From positions 2,046,001-2,110,000 of the forward strand of contig NZ_CP151767.2 in the NCBI RefSeq assembly GCF_038443705.2: DNA of 64,000 bases. Reading direction: 5' to 3'. The translations under genes were made by a program, and so were the position numbers. The notes under the pieces were generated by a model. It did no database searches. It was not told the DNA's origin and saw nothing but the letters and a program-made list of their open reading frames with translations. The stretch comes from Yoonia sp. SS1-5. GTDB lineage: Bacteria; Pseudomonadota; Alphaproteobacteria; Rhodobacterales; Rhodobacteraceae. This document shows, in pieces, positions 21,176-30,310 of this stretch (positions within the stretch are counted from its first letter, which is position 1; the number at the start of each line of letters is the position of its first letter).

Positions 21176-21374
21176 ACCCCGTGACGACGCTGCCACTTCA
21201 GGCAGAACCTGACAAATTTTAATCATCTGGACGGTAAGTAGACCGTCGAAGGCAACACGGTTCGAATCGGCCTATTTTGCGATTTGGCGGCTGAGGGCGC
21301 GTTTTTGGCGAGCAGGCGCAAGACTGCCATCCCCGTCTTGGTAGGTTTGCAATACCAATCAAACGGAGACTCTC

Positions 21375-21785
21375 ATGAAAATCACGTCACTTATTGCGGG
21401 CTGCGTCACAGCACTCGCCATCACCGGGTCGACGGCCATGGCCGATGTCACCATGACGGGCGCCCAAATCAACGCGCTGATCAACGGCAATACGCTTTAT
21501 GTCGAAATACCCGCAGGCGCCCCGGGCGCGCCCCACGGCGGTACAGCACCTGTCTTTTACGCCACAGATGGCGCGGCTGCCGCCCTGCTCCCTGCGGGCC
21601 TCAAGCTGGTCGGGACATGGGCATTGGACGGTGACAGCTACTGCATTGACTGGAACAACGGCCCCAAGAACAGTTGCACGACACTTGTCCGTAACGCAGA
21701 TGGTTTCGCCGTCATTGATGCCAGCAAGGGCGAACCCCGTGGTATCGTCAGGCAGATTGCAACCGGCAATCCCGAAAACCTGTGA
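21375..21785 (+). CDS. Small secreted protein, unknown function
   Basis: A 136-residue protein with a signal peptide cleaved near TAMA-DVTM (residue 23). The mature part contains LINGNTLYVEIP, VGTWALDGDSYCIDW and GPKNSCTTLVRN. The two cysteines (YC...SC) could form a disulfide. The pattern of glycine-rich loop plus W..YC..W is seen in several small alphaproteobacterial exported proteins (DUF995-like), but I do not recognise a definite family. It is followed by an ABM-domain gene and an AraC regulator on the same strand with gaps of 14 and 3 bp, so the three form a likely operon. Confidence 0.72.
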   Translation: MKITSLIAGCVTALAITGSTAMADVTMTGAQINALINGNTLYVEIPAGAPGAPHGGTAPVFYATDGAAAALLPAGLKLVGTWALDGDSYCIDWNNGPKNSCTTLVRNADGFAVIDASKGEPRGIVRQIATGNPENL

Positions 21786-21799
21786 GGCGAGGCAATCAG

Positions 21800-22087
21800 A
21801 TGAAGTCAGTCACTGTTGAAGCCACATGCGCACCCGCCGATCTGGAGCAAGCCATCGCACTTGTCGCAGCCCAAATGCCCGCAATACGCGCCATGCCGGG
21901 ATGTGATCACTATACGCTCTATCGTGATCCGACCGAACCGATCCTGGCGATGATACAGCGCTGGGACAGCTTGGCAGCTTTCGATGACTACCGCGCCAGC
22001 GAGGCGTTTATGGTGTTGGGGCAAGGTTTGCGGCCATTGATGACCGCACCGCCCGTGACCACGATCGCAGAGATTGATATGGGCTAG
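21800..22087 (+). CDS. Antibiotic biosynthesis monooxygenase (ABM) domain protein
   Basis: A 95-residue ferredoxin-like protein. MKSVTVEATCAPADLEQAIA, then MPAIRAMPGCDHYTLYRDP and MIQRWDSLAAFDDYRASEAF follow the ABM domain order, which ends in a strand like VTTIAEI. Such proteins are dimeric and include quinol monooxygenases and haem-degrading enzymes, but many have unknown roles. I start at ATG 21800; an earlier GTG-type start at 21782 would overlap the previous stop. Confidence 0.78.
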   Translation: MKSVTVEATCAPADLEQAIALVAAQMPAIRAMPGCDHYTLYRDPTEPILAMIQRWDSLAAFDDYRASEAFMVLGQGLRPLMTAPPVTTIAEIDMG

Positions 22088-22090
22088 GCC

Positions 22091-22849
22091 ATGGCCGAAG
22101 ACATTCCTGCAGCCTATTGCTTCTTTCAGGATATCGCACCGCGTCCCCCGCTGGACGCGGTGTTTGACCGCGACTACCTGCTTTATGCAGCCAAGGGTGC
22201 GATGCGACTAACCGTCGGTCCGCAAAGTTGGCTGTTGCCGCCGTCATTTGCGGCGTGGATGCCCGCCAACACCCGTTTTCGGGTCGAGATCGCCAAACCG
22301 GTGACAAGCTGTTCGGTCCTGACCAGACCATCATTTTGCACCAATATGCCGCCCGAGCCGGCAGTATTTCAGATGTCGGTATTGGCGCGACACATGATCC
22401 GGCATTGTCGCGACTGGGGAAAGGGCAGCCCGCAGCCGCCCGAAGCGGAGGGGTTTTTTCTATCACTGCTGAATGTCTGTGCCGTTTTGGTCAGCCGGTC
22501 AGTCGACGTAGCGCGCCCGACCGCCACCGATCCGGGGCTGGCGCGGGCAATCACGATATCCGAAGCCCGCCTAAACGAACGGCTGACCGCCGCCGATATC
22601 GCACAAGCCGCCAACATGTCTGAACGCACAATGCAAAGACGGTTCGCTGATCATCTGGGCATGACATGGTCCGAGGTTCTGACACGGCAGCGCATGATCA
22701 GGGCCATCGAACTTTTGTCCGATGACACCCTGTCAGTCATTGAAACTGCCGGCGAGAGCGGCTTTGCGTCGCTCAGCGCCTTTAACCGGGCGTTTCGGGT
22801 CTTTGCCCGGACCACCCCGTCGGCCTTTCGCAGAAACCTGCGAAAGTAG
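22091..22849 (+). CDS. AraC family transcriptional regulator
   Basis: A 252-residue regulator with an N-terminal cupin-like sensing part and a C-terminal double helix-turn-helix. The DNA-binding part is clear: RLTAADIAQAANMSERTMQR, then FADHLGMTWSEVLTRQRM and the second helix-turn-helix VIETAGESGFASLSAFNRAF with the family ending TPSAFRRNLR. It lies directly after the ABM gene (3 bp), suggesting it controls its own small operon. It is convergent with ETF-QO, 5 bp between stops. Confidence 0.88.
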   Translation: MAEDIPAAYCFFQDIAPRPPLDAVFDRDYLLYAAKGAMRLTVGPQSWLLPPSFAAWMPANTRFRVEIAKPVTSCSVLTRPSFCTNMPPEPAVFQMSVLARHMIRHCRDWGKGSPQPPEAEGFFLSLLNVCAVLVSRSVDVARPTATDPGLARAITISEARLNERLTAADIAQAANMSERTMQRRFADHLGMTWSEVLTRQRMIRAIELLSDDTLSVIETAGESGFASLSAFNRAFRVFARTTPSAFRRNLRK

Positions 22850-22854
22850 CCCGC

Positions 22855-24504
22855 TTACATGTTCGGATAATTCGGCCCGTCGCCCCCTTGCGGAACCGTC
22901 CAGGTGATATTCTGGCTGGGGTCCTTGATATCGCAGGTCTTGCAATGCACGCAGTTCTGGAAATTGATCACGAACCGCGTGTCCTTGCCATCCTCTTCGA
23001 CAAACTCGTAAACACCGGCCGGGCAGTAGCGGGCGGATGGACCTGCGTATTTGGCCAGGTTCACATTGACCGGGACCGACGGATCACCCAATTGCAGATG
23101 CGCGGGCTGGCTTTCCTCGTGATTGGTGAAGCTGAACGAGACATTTGTCAGCCTGTCGAATGACAGCACGCCATCTGGTTTGGGGTAGTCAATCTTTTCG
23201 TGCTTGCTGGCCTCTTCGGTGGCTTCAGCATCCGATTTGCCGTGCTTGAGGGTGCCAAGGAACCCCATGCCAAACGTATTCATCCACATATCCATGCCGC
23301 CAATCCCCAAGGATGCCAGCAATCCGTATTTGGACCAGAGCGGTTTGACATTGCGCACCTTGGCCAGATCCTTGCCGATCTCGCCAGTGCGCACCAAGGC
23401 CTCGTACCCATCAAGAAGGTCACCGCTGCGCCCGTCCTTGATCGCCAGATAGGCCGCCTCTGCAGCCGCAATACCCGACAGCATTGCATTGTGATTGCCC
23501 TTGATGCGCGGCACGTTCACCATCCCAGCCGAGCAACCCAGCAGGGCGCCGCCCGGGAATTCAAGCTTTGGCATGGACTGCAGACCACCCTCGGAAATCG
23601 CACGCGCGCCATAGGCAACCCGTTTGCCGCCTTTCAGCAGATCGGCAATCACGGGGTGATGCTTGAACCGCTGGAATTCCATGTAGGGAAACAGATGCGG
23701 GTTCTTGTAATTCAGGTGAACAACGAACCCGACATAGACCTGATTATTATCAAGATGGTAGATGAAGGACCCGCCGCCTGCATTCTTTTCCAGGGGCCAT
23801 CCCATTGTGTGGGTCACCGTGCCTTCGCGATGCTTTTCGGGGTCGATTTCCCAGATTTCCTTCATGCCCAGCCCGTATTTCTGAACATCGGATTTCGCTG
23901 CAAGGTCGTATTTTGCGATCACCTGCTTTGATAGCGAACCGCGGACCCCCTCGGACAGGAACACGTATTTGCCATGCAATTCCATCCCCGGCTCATAAGA
24001 CGGGCCCGGCGTGCCATCAGCGGCCTTGCCAAACTCACCCGCCACAACGCCTTTGACCTCGCCATTGTCACCAAACACCAGCTCAGAGCAGGCCATGCCG
24101 GGGAAAATCTCGACCCCCAGCGCCTCGGCCTGTTCAGCCATCCAGCGGCAGACATTGGCCATTGAGACGATGTAATTGCCATGATTGTTCATCAAGGGGG
24201 GCATCAGGACGTTCGGGATACGCAACTGGCCTGCCTCGCCCAGCATGTAAAAATTGTCTTCCTTGACCGGCACGTTCACCGGCGCGCCCTTTTCCTTCCA
24301 ATCGGGGATCAGCTTGTCCAGCCCCACGGGATCAAGCACCGCACCCGACAAGATATGCGCCCCAACTTCCGAGCCTTTTTCAAGCACGACCACTTCAAGA
24401 TCCGCGTCCAATTGTTTCAGCTTGATCGCCGCCGAAAGGCCGGCGGGTCCAGCGCCCACGATGACAACATCATATTCCATTGTTTCGCGTTCAATCTCGG
24501 CCAT
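22855..24504 (-). CDS. Electron transfer flavoprotein-ubiquinone oxidoreductase
   Basis: Passes electrons from ETF (fed by acyl-CoA and other dehydrogenases) into the ubiquinone pool at the membrane. 549 residues. The N-terminal FAD motif is [15 protein letters not shown], the ETF-QO signature EKGSEVGAHILSGA follows, and the C-terminal [4Fe-4S] site is in CPAGVYEF plus NCVHCKTCDIKDP, ending QNITWTVPQGGDGP. Start ATG 24504 has GAGGA 6 nt upstream; ATG 24510 is too close to it. Together with fadH it supports fatty acid oxidation in this organism. Confidence 0.96.
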   Translation of the reverse strand: MAEIERETMEYDVVIVGAGPAGLSAAIKLKQLDADLEVVVLEKGSEVGAHILSGAVLDPVGLDKLIPDWKEKGAPVNVPVKEDNFYMLGEAGQLRIPNVLMPPLMNNHGNYIVSMANVCRWMAEQAEALGVEIFPGMACSELVFGDNGEVKGVVAGEFGKAADGTPGPSYEPGMELHGKYVFLSEGVRGSLSKQVIAKYDLAAKSDVQKYGLGMKEIWEIDPEKHREGTVTHTMGWPLEKNAGGGSFIYHLDNNQVYVGFVVHLNYKNPHLFPYMEFQRFKHHPVIADLLKGGKRVAYGARAISEGGLQSMPKLEFPGGALLGCSAGMVNVPRIKGNHNAMLSGIAAAEAAYLAIKDGRSGDLLDGYEALVRTGEIGKDLAKVRNVKPLWSKYGLLASLGIGGMDMWMNTFGMGFLGTLKHGKSDAEATEEASKHEKIDYPKPDGVLSFDRLTNVSFSFTNHEESQPAHLQLGDPSVPVNVNLAKYAGPSARYCPAGVYEFVEEDGKDTRFVINFQNCVHCKTCDIKDPSQNITWTVPQGGDGPNYPNM

Positions 24505-24635
24505 CAACATTCCTCACTTTGGCAGGGCACAGGCCCTTTCATTTAGGGTCGGCAACGGTTACCTCAAGCAGAATAAAGGGGCAATCTATACACGACGTCA
24601 AAAATGATTTGCGCGACACCAAAGCGCGGTTGCCC

Positions 24636-24666
24636 TTGACTTAGCGCCTGCAAAATAGGCTATGAA
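24636..24666 (+). promoter_or_regulatory. Candidate sigma-70-type promoter of greA
   Basis: TTGACT at 24636-24641 followed by TATGAA at 24661-24666 with a 19-bp spacer, 33 bp before the greA ATG. The -35 is good but the spacer is long, so this is tentative. Confidence 0.35.
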
Positions 24667-24698
24667 CGTTCGATTGATAGATTTGCCTTGGGGGCATT

Positions 24699-25169
24699 AT
24701 GGAAAAGATACCTCTGACCCGTGCCGGGTTCGACAAACTTGATGCAGAGCTTAAGCATCTGAAATCAGTGGAACGCCCTGCAATTATCCGGGCGATTTCC
24801 GAGGCACGCGAGCATGGCGACCTTTCGGAAAATGCCGAATATCATTCTGCAAAGGAAAAGCAGTCATTCATCGAAGGGCGCGTGAAGGAATTGGAAGGCG
24901 TCATTTCGCTGGCCGATGTGATTGATCCCGCCAAACTGTCCGGCACAATCAAATTCGGCGCCACTGTTCAGATCGTGGACGAGGATACTGACGAGGAAAA
25001 GACCTATCAGATCGTCGGCGAGTACGAAGCCGATATTGAAAACGGCAAGCTGAACATGAAATCCCCCCTGTCGCGCGCCCTGATCGGCAAGGATGAAGGC
25101 GACAGCGTCGATGTCCGCACGCCGGGCGGCACGCGCAGCTATGAGATTCTGAAAATCAGCTACGTGTAG
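24699..25169 (+). CDS. greA: Transcription elongation factor GreA
   Basis: Stimulates transcript cleavage by RNA polymerase so that arrested complexes resume. 156 residues, normal length. The N-terminal coiled coil starts [18 protein letters not shown], and the tip acidic residues are in [18 protein letters not shown], which hold the Mg ions at the polymerase active site. The C-terminal FKBP-like domain has [16 protein letters not shown] and ends [12 protein letters not shown]. It stands alone upstream of a membrane protein gene. Confidence 0.97.
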   Translation: MEKIPLTRAGFDKLDAELKHLKSVERPAIIRAISEAREHGDLSENAEYHSAKEKQSFIEGRVKELEGVISLADVIDPAKLSGTIKFGATVQIVDEDTDEEKTYQIVGEYEADIENGKLNMKSPLSRALIGKDEGDSVDVRTPGGTRSYEILKISYV

Positions 25170-25175
25170 GCGCCC

Positions 25176-26126
25176 GTGGCTTCCCCGAATGGCGCACGCA
25201 CGGCCGTGCTGGATGGCGACCCATCCCGCATTGCTGCTATTGCCGGTATCATATCAGCCATCTGGCTGGTTCTTGTGGGCCTGTTCCTCTGGCTGATGCC
25301 TGCACCCGCGCCCGAAACAGGCTTCACAGCGGCCGGGATAGTGGGAACTGGGATTGCAATCTGCATGCCGCTAGCGTTGATCTGGCTTGCCGCAATCATG
25401 GCCCGCAACATGCAGCAGTCCCGCGCCGAAATCCTGCACCTGCAAACATCCATCGCGGAATTGCGCAAGACGTTGGCCCAAAGACCGCCCGCCGCCGCGA
25501 CACAAATGCAGCCTGCCGCGCCCCCAACAGAAGAGCCCAGACCCTTTGCCTCGCGCCGCGAGGTATCGCGGCTGATCGTTCCACAACCGGCACCGCAGTC
25601 ACATAGCGCCCAGCAAAGCCTGCCATTGGGTGGGGCGCCGACCGCCACGGAACAACAGCTTGACCGCGTTGATCTGATACGCGCGCTGAACTTTCCTGAT
25701 GACGAAGGGGACACAGCCGGTTTTGCAGCCTTGCGCCGGGCCCTGAAGGACCGCAATGCCCGCAAATTGGTGCAGGCCAGCCAGGACGTGCTGACCCTGT
25801 TGTCCCAGGACGGGATTTACATGGATGATCTGCTGCCCGATGCGCCCAACCCGGCGCTGTGGCGCCGCTTTGCCGGTGGGGAACGGGGGGCCACAATCGC
25901 ACCGCTTGGCGCAATCCGCGACCGTGATGCGCTTGCGCTGAGCGCGGCGCGGATGCGCGAAGACACGATTTTCCGGGATTCCGTTCATCATTTCCTGCGC
26001 AAGTTCGACCTGATGCTGGCCGGGTTTGCAGATGGTGCCAGCGATGACGCTCTGCTGGCCATGGCTGAAACCCGGACGGCGCGTGCTTTCATGCTGCTGG
26101 GCCGGGCCACGGGGACGTTCGACTAG
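25176..26126 (+). CDS. Two-TM membrane protein with coiled coil, unknown
   Basis: A 316-residue protein. Two hydrophobic helices lie near residues 19-40 (IAGIISAIWLVLVGLFLWL) and 52-73 (IVGTGIAICMPLALIWLAA). They are followed by a coiled coil (AEILHLQTSIAELRKTLA), a Pro/Ala/Gln-rich linker and a helical C-terminal domain with LIRALNFPDDEGDTAGF and FRDSVHHFLRKFDLMLAGF. The start is GTG 25176, 6 bp after the greA stop. No known domain recognised. The topology suggests a cytoplasmic C-terminal domain. Followed after 2 bp by an AEC transporter. Confidence 0.78.
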   Translation: MASPNGARTAVLDGDPSRIAAIAGIISAIWLVLVGLFLWLMPAPAPETGFTAAGIVGTGIAICMPLALIWLAAIMARNMQQSRAEILHLQTSIAELRKTLAQRPPAAATQMQPAAPPTEEPRPFASRREVSRLIVPQPAPQSHSAQQSLPLGGAPTATEQQLDRVDLIRALNFPDDEGDTAGFAALRRALKDRNARKLVQASQDVLTLLSQDGIYMDDLLPDAPNPALWRRFAGGERGATIAPLGAIRDRDALALSAARMREDTIFRDSVHHFLRKFDLMLAGFADGASDDALLAMAETRTARAFMLLGRATGTFD

Positions 26127-26128
26127 AC

Positions 26129-27058
26129 ATGTGGGAGATCTTCCTCAAAACCCTGCCATTCTTCATGCTGATTGCATTGGGATACGGTGCGGGACGGCTG
26201 AGGTTTTTCACGCCCGAGGCCACGGCCTACCTGACCAAATTCGTCTTTTATTTCGCACTTTCGGCCATGATTTTCCGGTTTGCAGCCAGCCTGCAGCTCG
26301 AGGACATCCTGAATTGGCCGTTTGTGTTTGCCTATCTGGCCGGGTCAGGGGCGGTGTATGTTCTGGCAACTGCTGTTGCGATGTGGCGGGGTCTGCCGGT
26401 GGCCCAAGCCGCGGTCGAGGCGCAATGCGCGGTAATCGGCAATGTGGGTTTCCTGGGCATTCCGATGCTGGCATTGCTGCTGGGCGACGCAGCGGTGGGG
26501 CCGATCATGATGGTTCTGGCGGTGGATTTGATTATCTTTGGCAGCCTGATCGTGATCCTGATCACGGGGTCGCGGGATGGGCGTATGTCACCGGCGATCA
26601 TTCTGACCGTGGCAACAGGCCTGATCAAAAACCCGATGATCGTGTCCATGTTACTGGGGCTTGCAGTGTCGGCATATGCGGTGCCAATCCCGGTGCCGGT
26701 CAACGAATTCCTGACAATCCTCGGGGCCGCTGCAACACCCGGCGCCCTGTTTGCCATCGGCGCATCACTGGCCACAAAATCCGCCGAACGGATGGTTGTG
26801 GCCGGGTGGCTATCGCTTTGCAAACTTGTGCTGCATCCGGCGGCGGTTGCGATCATGTGTCTGTTCATCTTTGACGTGGCCCCCTATGCGGCAGGCGTGA
26901 TGATCGCAGCCGCCGCCCTGCCGGTGGCTGGAAACGTCTATATCATTGCGCAGCATTACGGCGTTGCGCCGGCCCGGGTCTCGGCCGCGATCCTGATTTC
27001 CACAATTCTGAGCATCCTGACGGTTTCGGCGGTGATTGCGTGGGTGACAAGCCTATGA
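26129..27058 (+). CDS. AEC (auxin efflux carrier) family transporter
   Basis: A 309-residue protein with about ten transmembrane helices, beginning FLKTLPFFMLIALGYGAGRL and including the conserved VGFLGIPMLALLLGDAAVG and the second-half ALFAIGASL-like segment PGALFAIGASL. AEC permeases of bacteria export or exchange small carboxylates such as malate and malonate. The substrate here is unknown. It is tightly packed after the two-TM protein gene (2 bp) and 41 bp before fghA. Confidence 0.88.
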   Translation: MWEIFLKTLPFFMLIALGYGAGRLRFFTPEATAYLTKFVFYFALSAMIFRFAASLQLEDILNWPFVFAYLAGSGAVYVLATAVAMWRGLPVAQAAVEAQCAVIGNVGFLGIPMLALLLGDAAVGPIMMVLAVDLIIFGSLIVILITGSRDGRMSPAIILTVATGLIKNPMIVSMLLGLAVSAYAVPIPVPVNEFLTILGAAATPGALFAIGASLATKSAERMVVAGWLSLCKLVLHPAAVAIMCLFIFDVAPYAAGVMIAAAALPVAGNVYIIAQHYGVAPARVSAAILISTILSILTVSAVIAWVTSL

Positions 27059-27099
27059 ACCTGCGCTAGCCCTTGTCGAAACAGACAGGAGGATTTGCG

Positions 27100-27930
27100 A
27101 TGGAAACGGTCTCTGAAAACCGGTGCTTCGGTGGTGTGCAGGGTGTTTACAAACACGCCTCTTCGGTCTGCAAATGTGATATGACATTCGCGGTTTTTCT
27201 CCCCGCCGAAGCAGCCCACGGGCCGGTGCCGGTGCTGTGGTATCTGTCGGGCCTGACCTGCACCCACGAAAATGCGATGACCAAGGCCGGCGCACAGGCA
27301 TGGGCGGCCGAGCATGGCATCGCATTGGTCTTTCCCGATACATCACCGCGCGGGGCGGATGTGGCGGATGACGACGCGTTTGATCTGGGGCAAGGGGCGG
27401 GTTTCTACGTCAACGCGACCCAGGGGCCGTGGGCGCCACATTTTCAGATGTGGGACTATGTCACCGCCGAACTGCCCGATCTGCTTGCCTCGCAATTTGC
27501 GCTGGATATGGGCAGCCAATCCATCACGGGGCATTCGATGGGCGGACACGGGGCGCTGACCATTGCGATGTCATTGCCCGGACGCTTCCGGTCGGTGTCG
27601 GCCTTTGCGCCAATCTGCCATCCGACGGCCAGCGACTGGGGGCGCAAACAATTCACCGCCTATCTGGGGTCCGATCACGCGCTGTGGCAGGGGCATGATG
27701 CAACGCTGCTGATGCAAAAGGGGGGCTTTGACGGGCCGGCGCTGATTGATACCGGAACCGATGACCAATTCGGCGATCTGCTGGGGACAGAGCATTTGGC
27801 GAATGCAATGGCGGGACGCCGGCAAGAGGGCACACTTCGGCTGCAAAAGGGTTATGACCATTCCTATTTCTTTATTTCCACCTTCATGGAAGACCACATC
27901 ACCTTCCACGCCGAGGCGCTCTATCAGTGA
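27100..27930 (+). CDS. fghA: S-formylglutathione hydrolase
   Basis: Hydrolyses S-formylglutathione to formate and glutathione, the last step of glutathione-dependent formaldehyde detoxification. 276 residues, close to E. coli FrmB/YeiG. The alpha/beta-hydrolase triad is seen as Ser in GHSMGGHGA, Asp in DTGTDDQF and His in GYDHSYFF; the N-terminal LWYLSGLTCTHEN is family-typical. The start ATG 27100 follows GGAGG by 7 nt. The partner dehydrogenase (AdhI) is not in this window. The stop overlaps the next start (GTGA). Confidence 0.94.
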   Translation: METVSENRCFGGVQGVYKHASSVCKCDMTFAVFLPAEAAHGPVPVLWYLSGLTCTHENAMTKAGAQAWAAEHGIALVFPDTSPRGADVADDDAFDLGQGAGFYVNATQGPWAPHFQMWDYVTAELPDLLASQFALDMGSQSITGHSMGGHGALTIAMSLPGRFRSVSAFAPICHPTASDWGRKQFTAYLGSDHALWQGHDATLLMQKGGFDGPALIDTGTDDQFGDLLGTEHLANAMAGRRQEGTLRLQKGYDHSYFFISTFMEDHITFHAEALYQ

Positions 27931-28373
27931 TTTACGTCGACGCAGATGCCTGCCCGGTCAAGGTAGAGGTTGAACGCGTCGGCACACGGCACAAACTGAA
28001 AATGTTCATTGTCTCGAATGGCGGGATCCGGCCATCGGCCAACCCGCTGGTCGAGACCGTTGTCGTCTCGGATGGGCCGGACGTTGCGGATATCTGGATC
28101 GCAGATCGGGCAACCAACGGCGATGTCGTCATCACCGGCGACATTCCCCTTGCCGCCAAATGTATCGAAAACGGTGCGCTGGTGCTGAAGCATAACGGCG
28201 AGGCACTGACCCAGAAAAACATCGGCAACGTTCTGGCGACCCGGGACCTGATGGCCGATATGCGGGCGGCTGATCCATTTCGTCAGGGCGGCGGACGTCC
28301 CTTTGCAAAGGCTGATCGGGCCCGATTTCTTGACGCGCTGGAACGCACAGTGCGCGCCGCAGCGCGGCCGTGA
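27927..28373 (+). CDS. YaiI/YqxD family DUF188 protein
   Basis: A 148-residue protein with the DUF188 (PIN-like) signature: MIYVDADACPVKVEVE at the start, DIWIADRATNGDVVITGDIPL in the middle, and the ending RARFLDALERTV. Conserved acidic residues suggest a nuclease-like metal site, but no activity is established. It starts at GTG 27927 overlapping the fghA stop and itself overlaps the DMT gene start (GTGA at 28370), so all three are translationally coupled. Confidence 0.92.
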   Translation: MIYVDADACPVKVEVERVGTRHKLKMFIVSNGGIRPSANPLVETVVVSDGPDVADIWIADRATNGDVVITGDIPLAAKCIENGALVLKHNGEALTQKNIGNVLATRDLMADMRAADPFRQGGGRPFAKADRARFLDALERTVRAAARP

Positions 28374-29296
28374 TCGCCCGGCTGTCGCCCGCGCAACTGG
28401 GTGCGCTTTGCGCTGCAATATCCGTTCTGTTCTTTTCCATGAACGATGTGGCGATCAAATTTCTCAGCGGCGGATATGCCTTGCATCAGGTTGTGCTGAT
28501 CCGGTCGGTCATTGCATTGATCATCGTGGTGGCAGTGATCGCACCGCTGACAAATGGCTGGGCTATCGCCAAAACATCCCGATTGCGGATGCACCTGCTA
28601 CGCGGCCTCTGTGTCGTATGTGCAAACATGACGTTCTTTCTTGGGCTGGCCGCCATGCCGCTTGCCGATGCCGTCGCGATCTTCTTTGTCAGCCCACTAG
28701 TGATCACGATCTTTTCGGTCATCTTTCTTGATGAAGTGGTCGGGGCCAAACGTTGGGCCGCCGTCGCCATCGGGTTTGTCGGGGCGCTGGTCATGATGCG
28801 CCCCGGGACAGAGGCGTTTCAGCTCGCGTCTTTTCTGCCGCTGATAGCGGCCTTCTGCTATGCCGCGATACACATCATAACCCGGCGGATCGGCAGCACC
28901 GAATCTGCGGCGACGATGGCGTTCTATATTCAGGTGATGTTCATTGTCATTTGCCTCGGCATGGGGCTGGTCGTCGGCGATGGCCGGTTTGGGGATCAGT
29001 CCAACGCCTCGCTTGCCTTCCTTCTCAGGGCATGGAGCTGGCCGCTGCAGGCTGACTATCTGCTGTTTGTGCTGATTGGCGTCGGGATCGGAATTGGGGG
29101 CTATCTGATCAGTCAGGCCTACCGGGTGGCGGCTGCGTCGTTTGTGGCGCCATTTGAATACCTCGCCCTTCCGATGTCAGTGATCTGGGGCATGATTGTT
29201 TTTGCCGAGTTTCCGGATGCGCTGGATTACTTTGGGATGACGCTGATCCTTGGTGCAGGCCTGTTCATCATCTGGCGCGAGGCCCGGGCCGCCTAG
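28370..29296 (+). CDS. DMT superfamily (EamA) transporter
   Basis: A 308-residue membrane protein with ten predicted helices arranged as two EamA repeats. Examples are AALCAAISVLFFSMNDVAIK at the first helix and PLADAVAIFFVSPLVITIF and FVAPFEYLALPMSVIWGMIV in the two repeats. EamA proteins export metabolites such as amino acids. Starts at GTG 28370 by overlap with the DUF188 gene. Substrate unknown. Confidence 0.88.
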   Translation: MIARLSPAQLGALCAAISVLFFSMNDVAIKFLSGGYALHQVVLIRSVIALIIVVAVIAPLTNGWAIAKTSRLRMHLLRGLCVVCANMTFFLGLAAMPLADAVAIFFVSPLVITIFSVIFLDEVVGAKRWAAVAIGFVGALVMMRPGTEAFQLASFLPLIAAFCYAAIHIITRRIGSTESAATMAFYIQVMFIVICLGMGLVVGDGRFGDQSNASLAFLLRAWSWPLQADYLLFVLIGVGIGIGGYLISQAYRVAAASFVAPFEYLALPMSVIWGMIVFAEFPDALDYFGMTLILGAGLFIIWREARAA

Positions 29297-29355
29297 TTTA
29301 CAGTCGCATCACCGGGGCTAAGGTAAAGCGAGCGAATTTCGAAAAAGGGTACGCC

Positions 29356-30258
29356 ATGACGATCATGATCCCCTATGACAAAGGCGAGGCCGGGCTTGAC
29401 TGGATCGGGCTGACCCAGGCGCTGGCTGCCGGGCATGACCTGCCACGGGCAGAAGTCGCCGATACATTTCTTTATCAGGGTGAGAACACGCTGTTGAACC
29501 GATCCGCCTGGATCGAGGGGATGGGGCTTGCCGTGAAATGCGCGACGATCTTTCCGGGCAATGTGGCGGCGGGCAAGTCCGCCATTGGCGGGGCGGTGAA
29601 CCTGTTTTCCGGCAAGGATGGCACATTGGAGGCGATCCTTGATTTTCATCTGGTCACCAAATGGAAAACGGCCGGGGACAGCCTGCTGGCAGCTTTGCGG
29701 CTTGCCCGCCCCGACAGCGCCCGCATCCTGATTGTGGGCGCAGGCACTGTCGGCCGCTCGCTTTATCAAGCCTATAGCGCCGGATTTCCGCAGGCCCGCT
29801 TTACAATCTGGAATCGGTCCGCGGCCGGCGCGGCGGCGTTCAAGGCTATCTATCCAGAAGTTGACGTCGCGTCCGATTTGCAAGCCGCCGTTGAGCAGGC
29901 CGATATCGTAACCTCGGCGACAATGTCGACCACGCCTGTGCTTAAGGGCAGTTGGCTGCAGCCCGGCCAGCATATTGATCTGATCGGCGCCTACCGGCCA
30001 GATATGCGCGAAGTCGACGACGAAGCGATTGAAAAGGCAAACATTTTTGTCGACAGCCGCGAAACGACAATCGACCATATCGGCGAATTGAAAATCCCCA
30101 TCGCGGCGGGCGTGATCACCCCGGCGGATATCGTGGCCGACTTTTATGACTTGCCGCACTTCCGTCGCGACAACGACAAAGACATCACACTCTTCAAAAA
30201 TGGTGGTGGTGCGCATCTTGATCTGATCACAAGCAGGTACATACTGAATAACTGGTGA
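29356..30258 (+). CDS. Ornithine cyclodeaminase / mu-crystallin family protein
   Basis: A 300-residue NAD(P)-dependent protein of the OCD/mu-crystallin family. Visible are the active-site Lys in LAVKCATIFPGN and the Rossmann loop LIVGAGTVGRSLYQAYS, followed by WNRSAA and the segment VTSATMSTTPVLKG. The Asp in HIDLIGAYRPDMREVDD corresponds to the family's catalytic Asp. Members include ornithine cyclodeaminase, alanine dehydrogenase and ketimine reductases; the substrate is not clear here. AAAGGG precedes the ATG. Confidence 0.88.
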   Translation: MTIMIPYDKGEAGLDWIGLTQALAAGHDLPRAEVADTFLYQGENTLLNRSAWIEGMGLAVKCATIFPGNVAAGKSAIGGAVNLFSGKDGTLEAILDFHLVTKWKTAGDSLLAALRLARPDSARILIVGAGTVGRSLYQAYSAGFPQARFTIWNRSAAGAAAFKAIYPEVDVASDLQAAVEQADIVTSATMSTTPVLKGSWLQPGQHIDLIGAYRPDMREVDDEAIEKANIFVDSRETTIDHIGELKIPIAAGVITPADIVADFYDLPHFRRDNDKDITLFKNGGGAHLDLITSRYILNNW

Positions 30259-30310
30259 TATTTTTCATTGCCGCCTCGGGTTGAGGCGCTGTTGGTTTGG
30301 ATTGGTTTTT

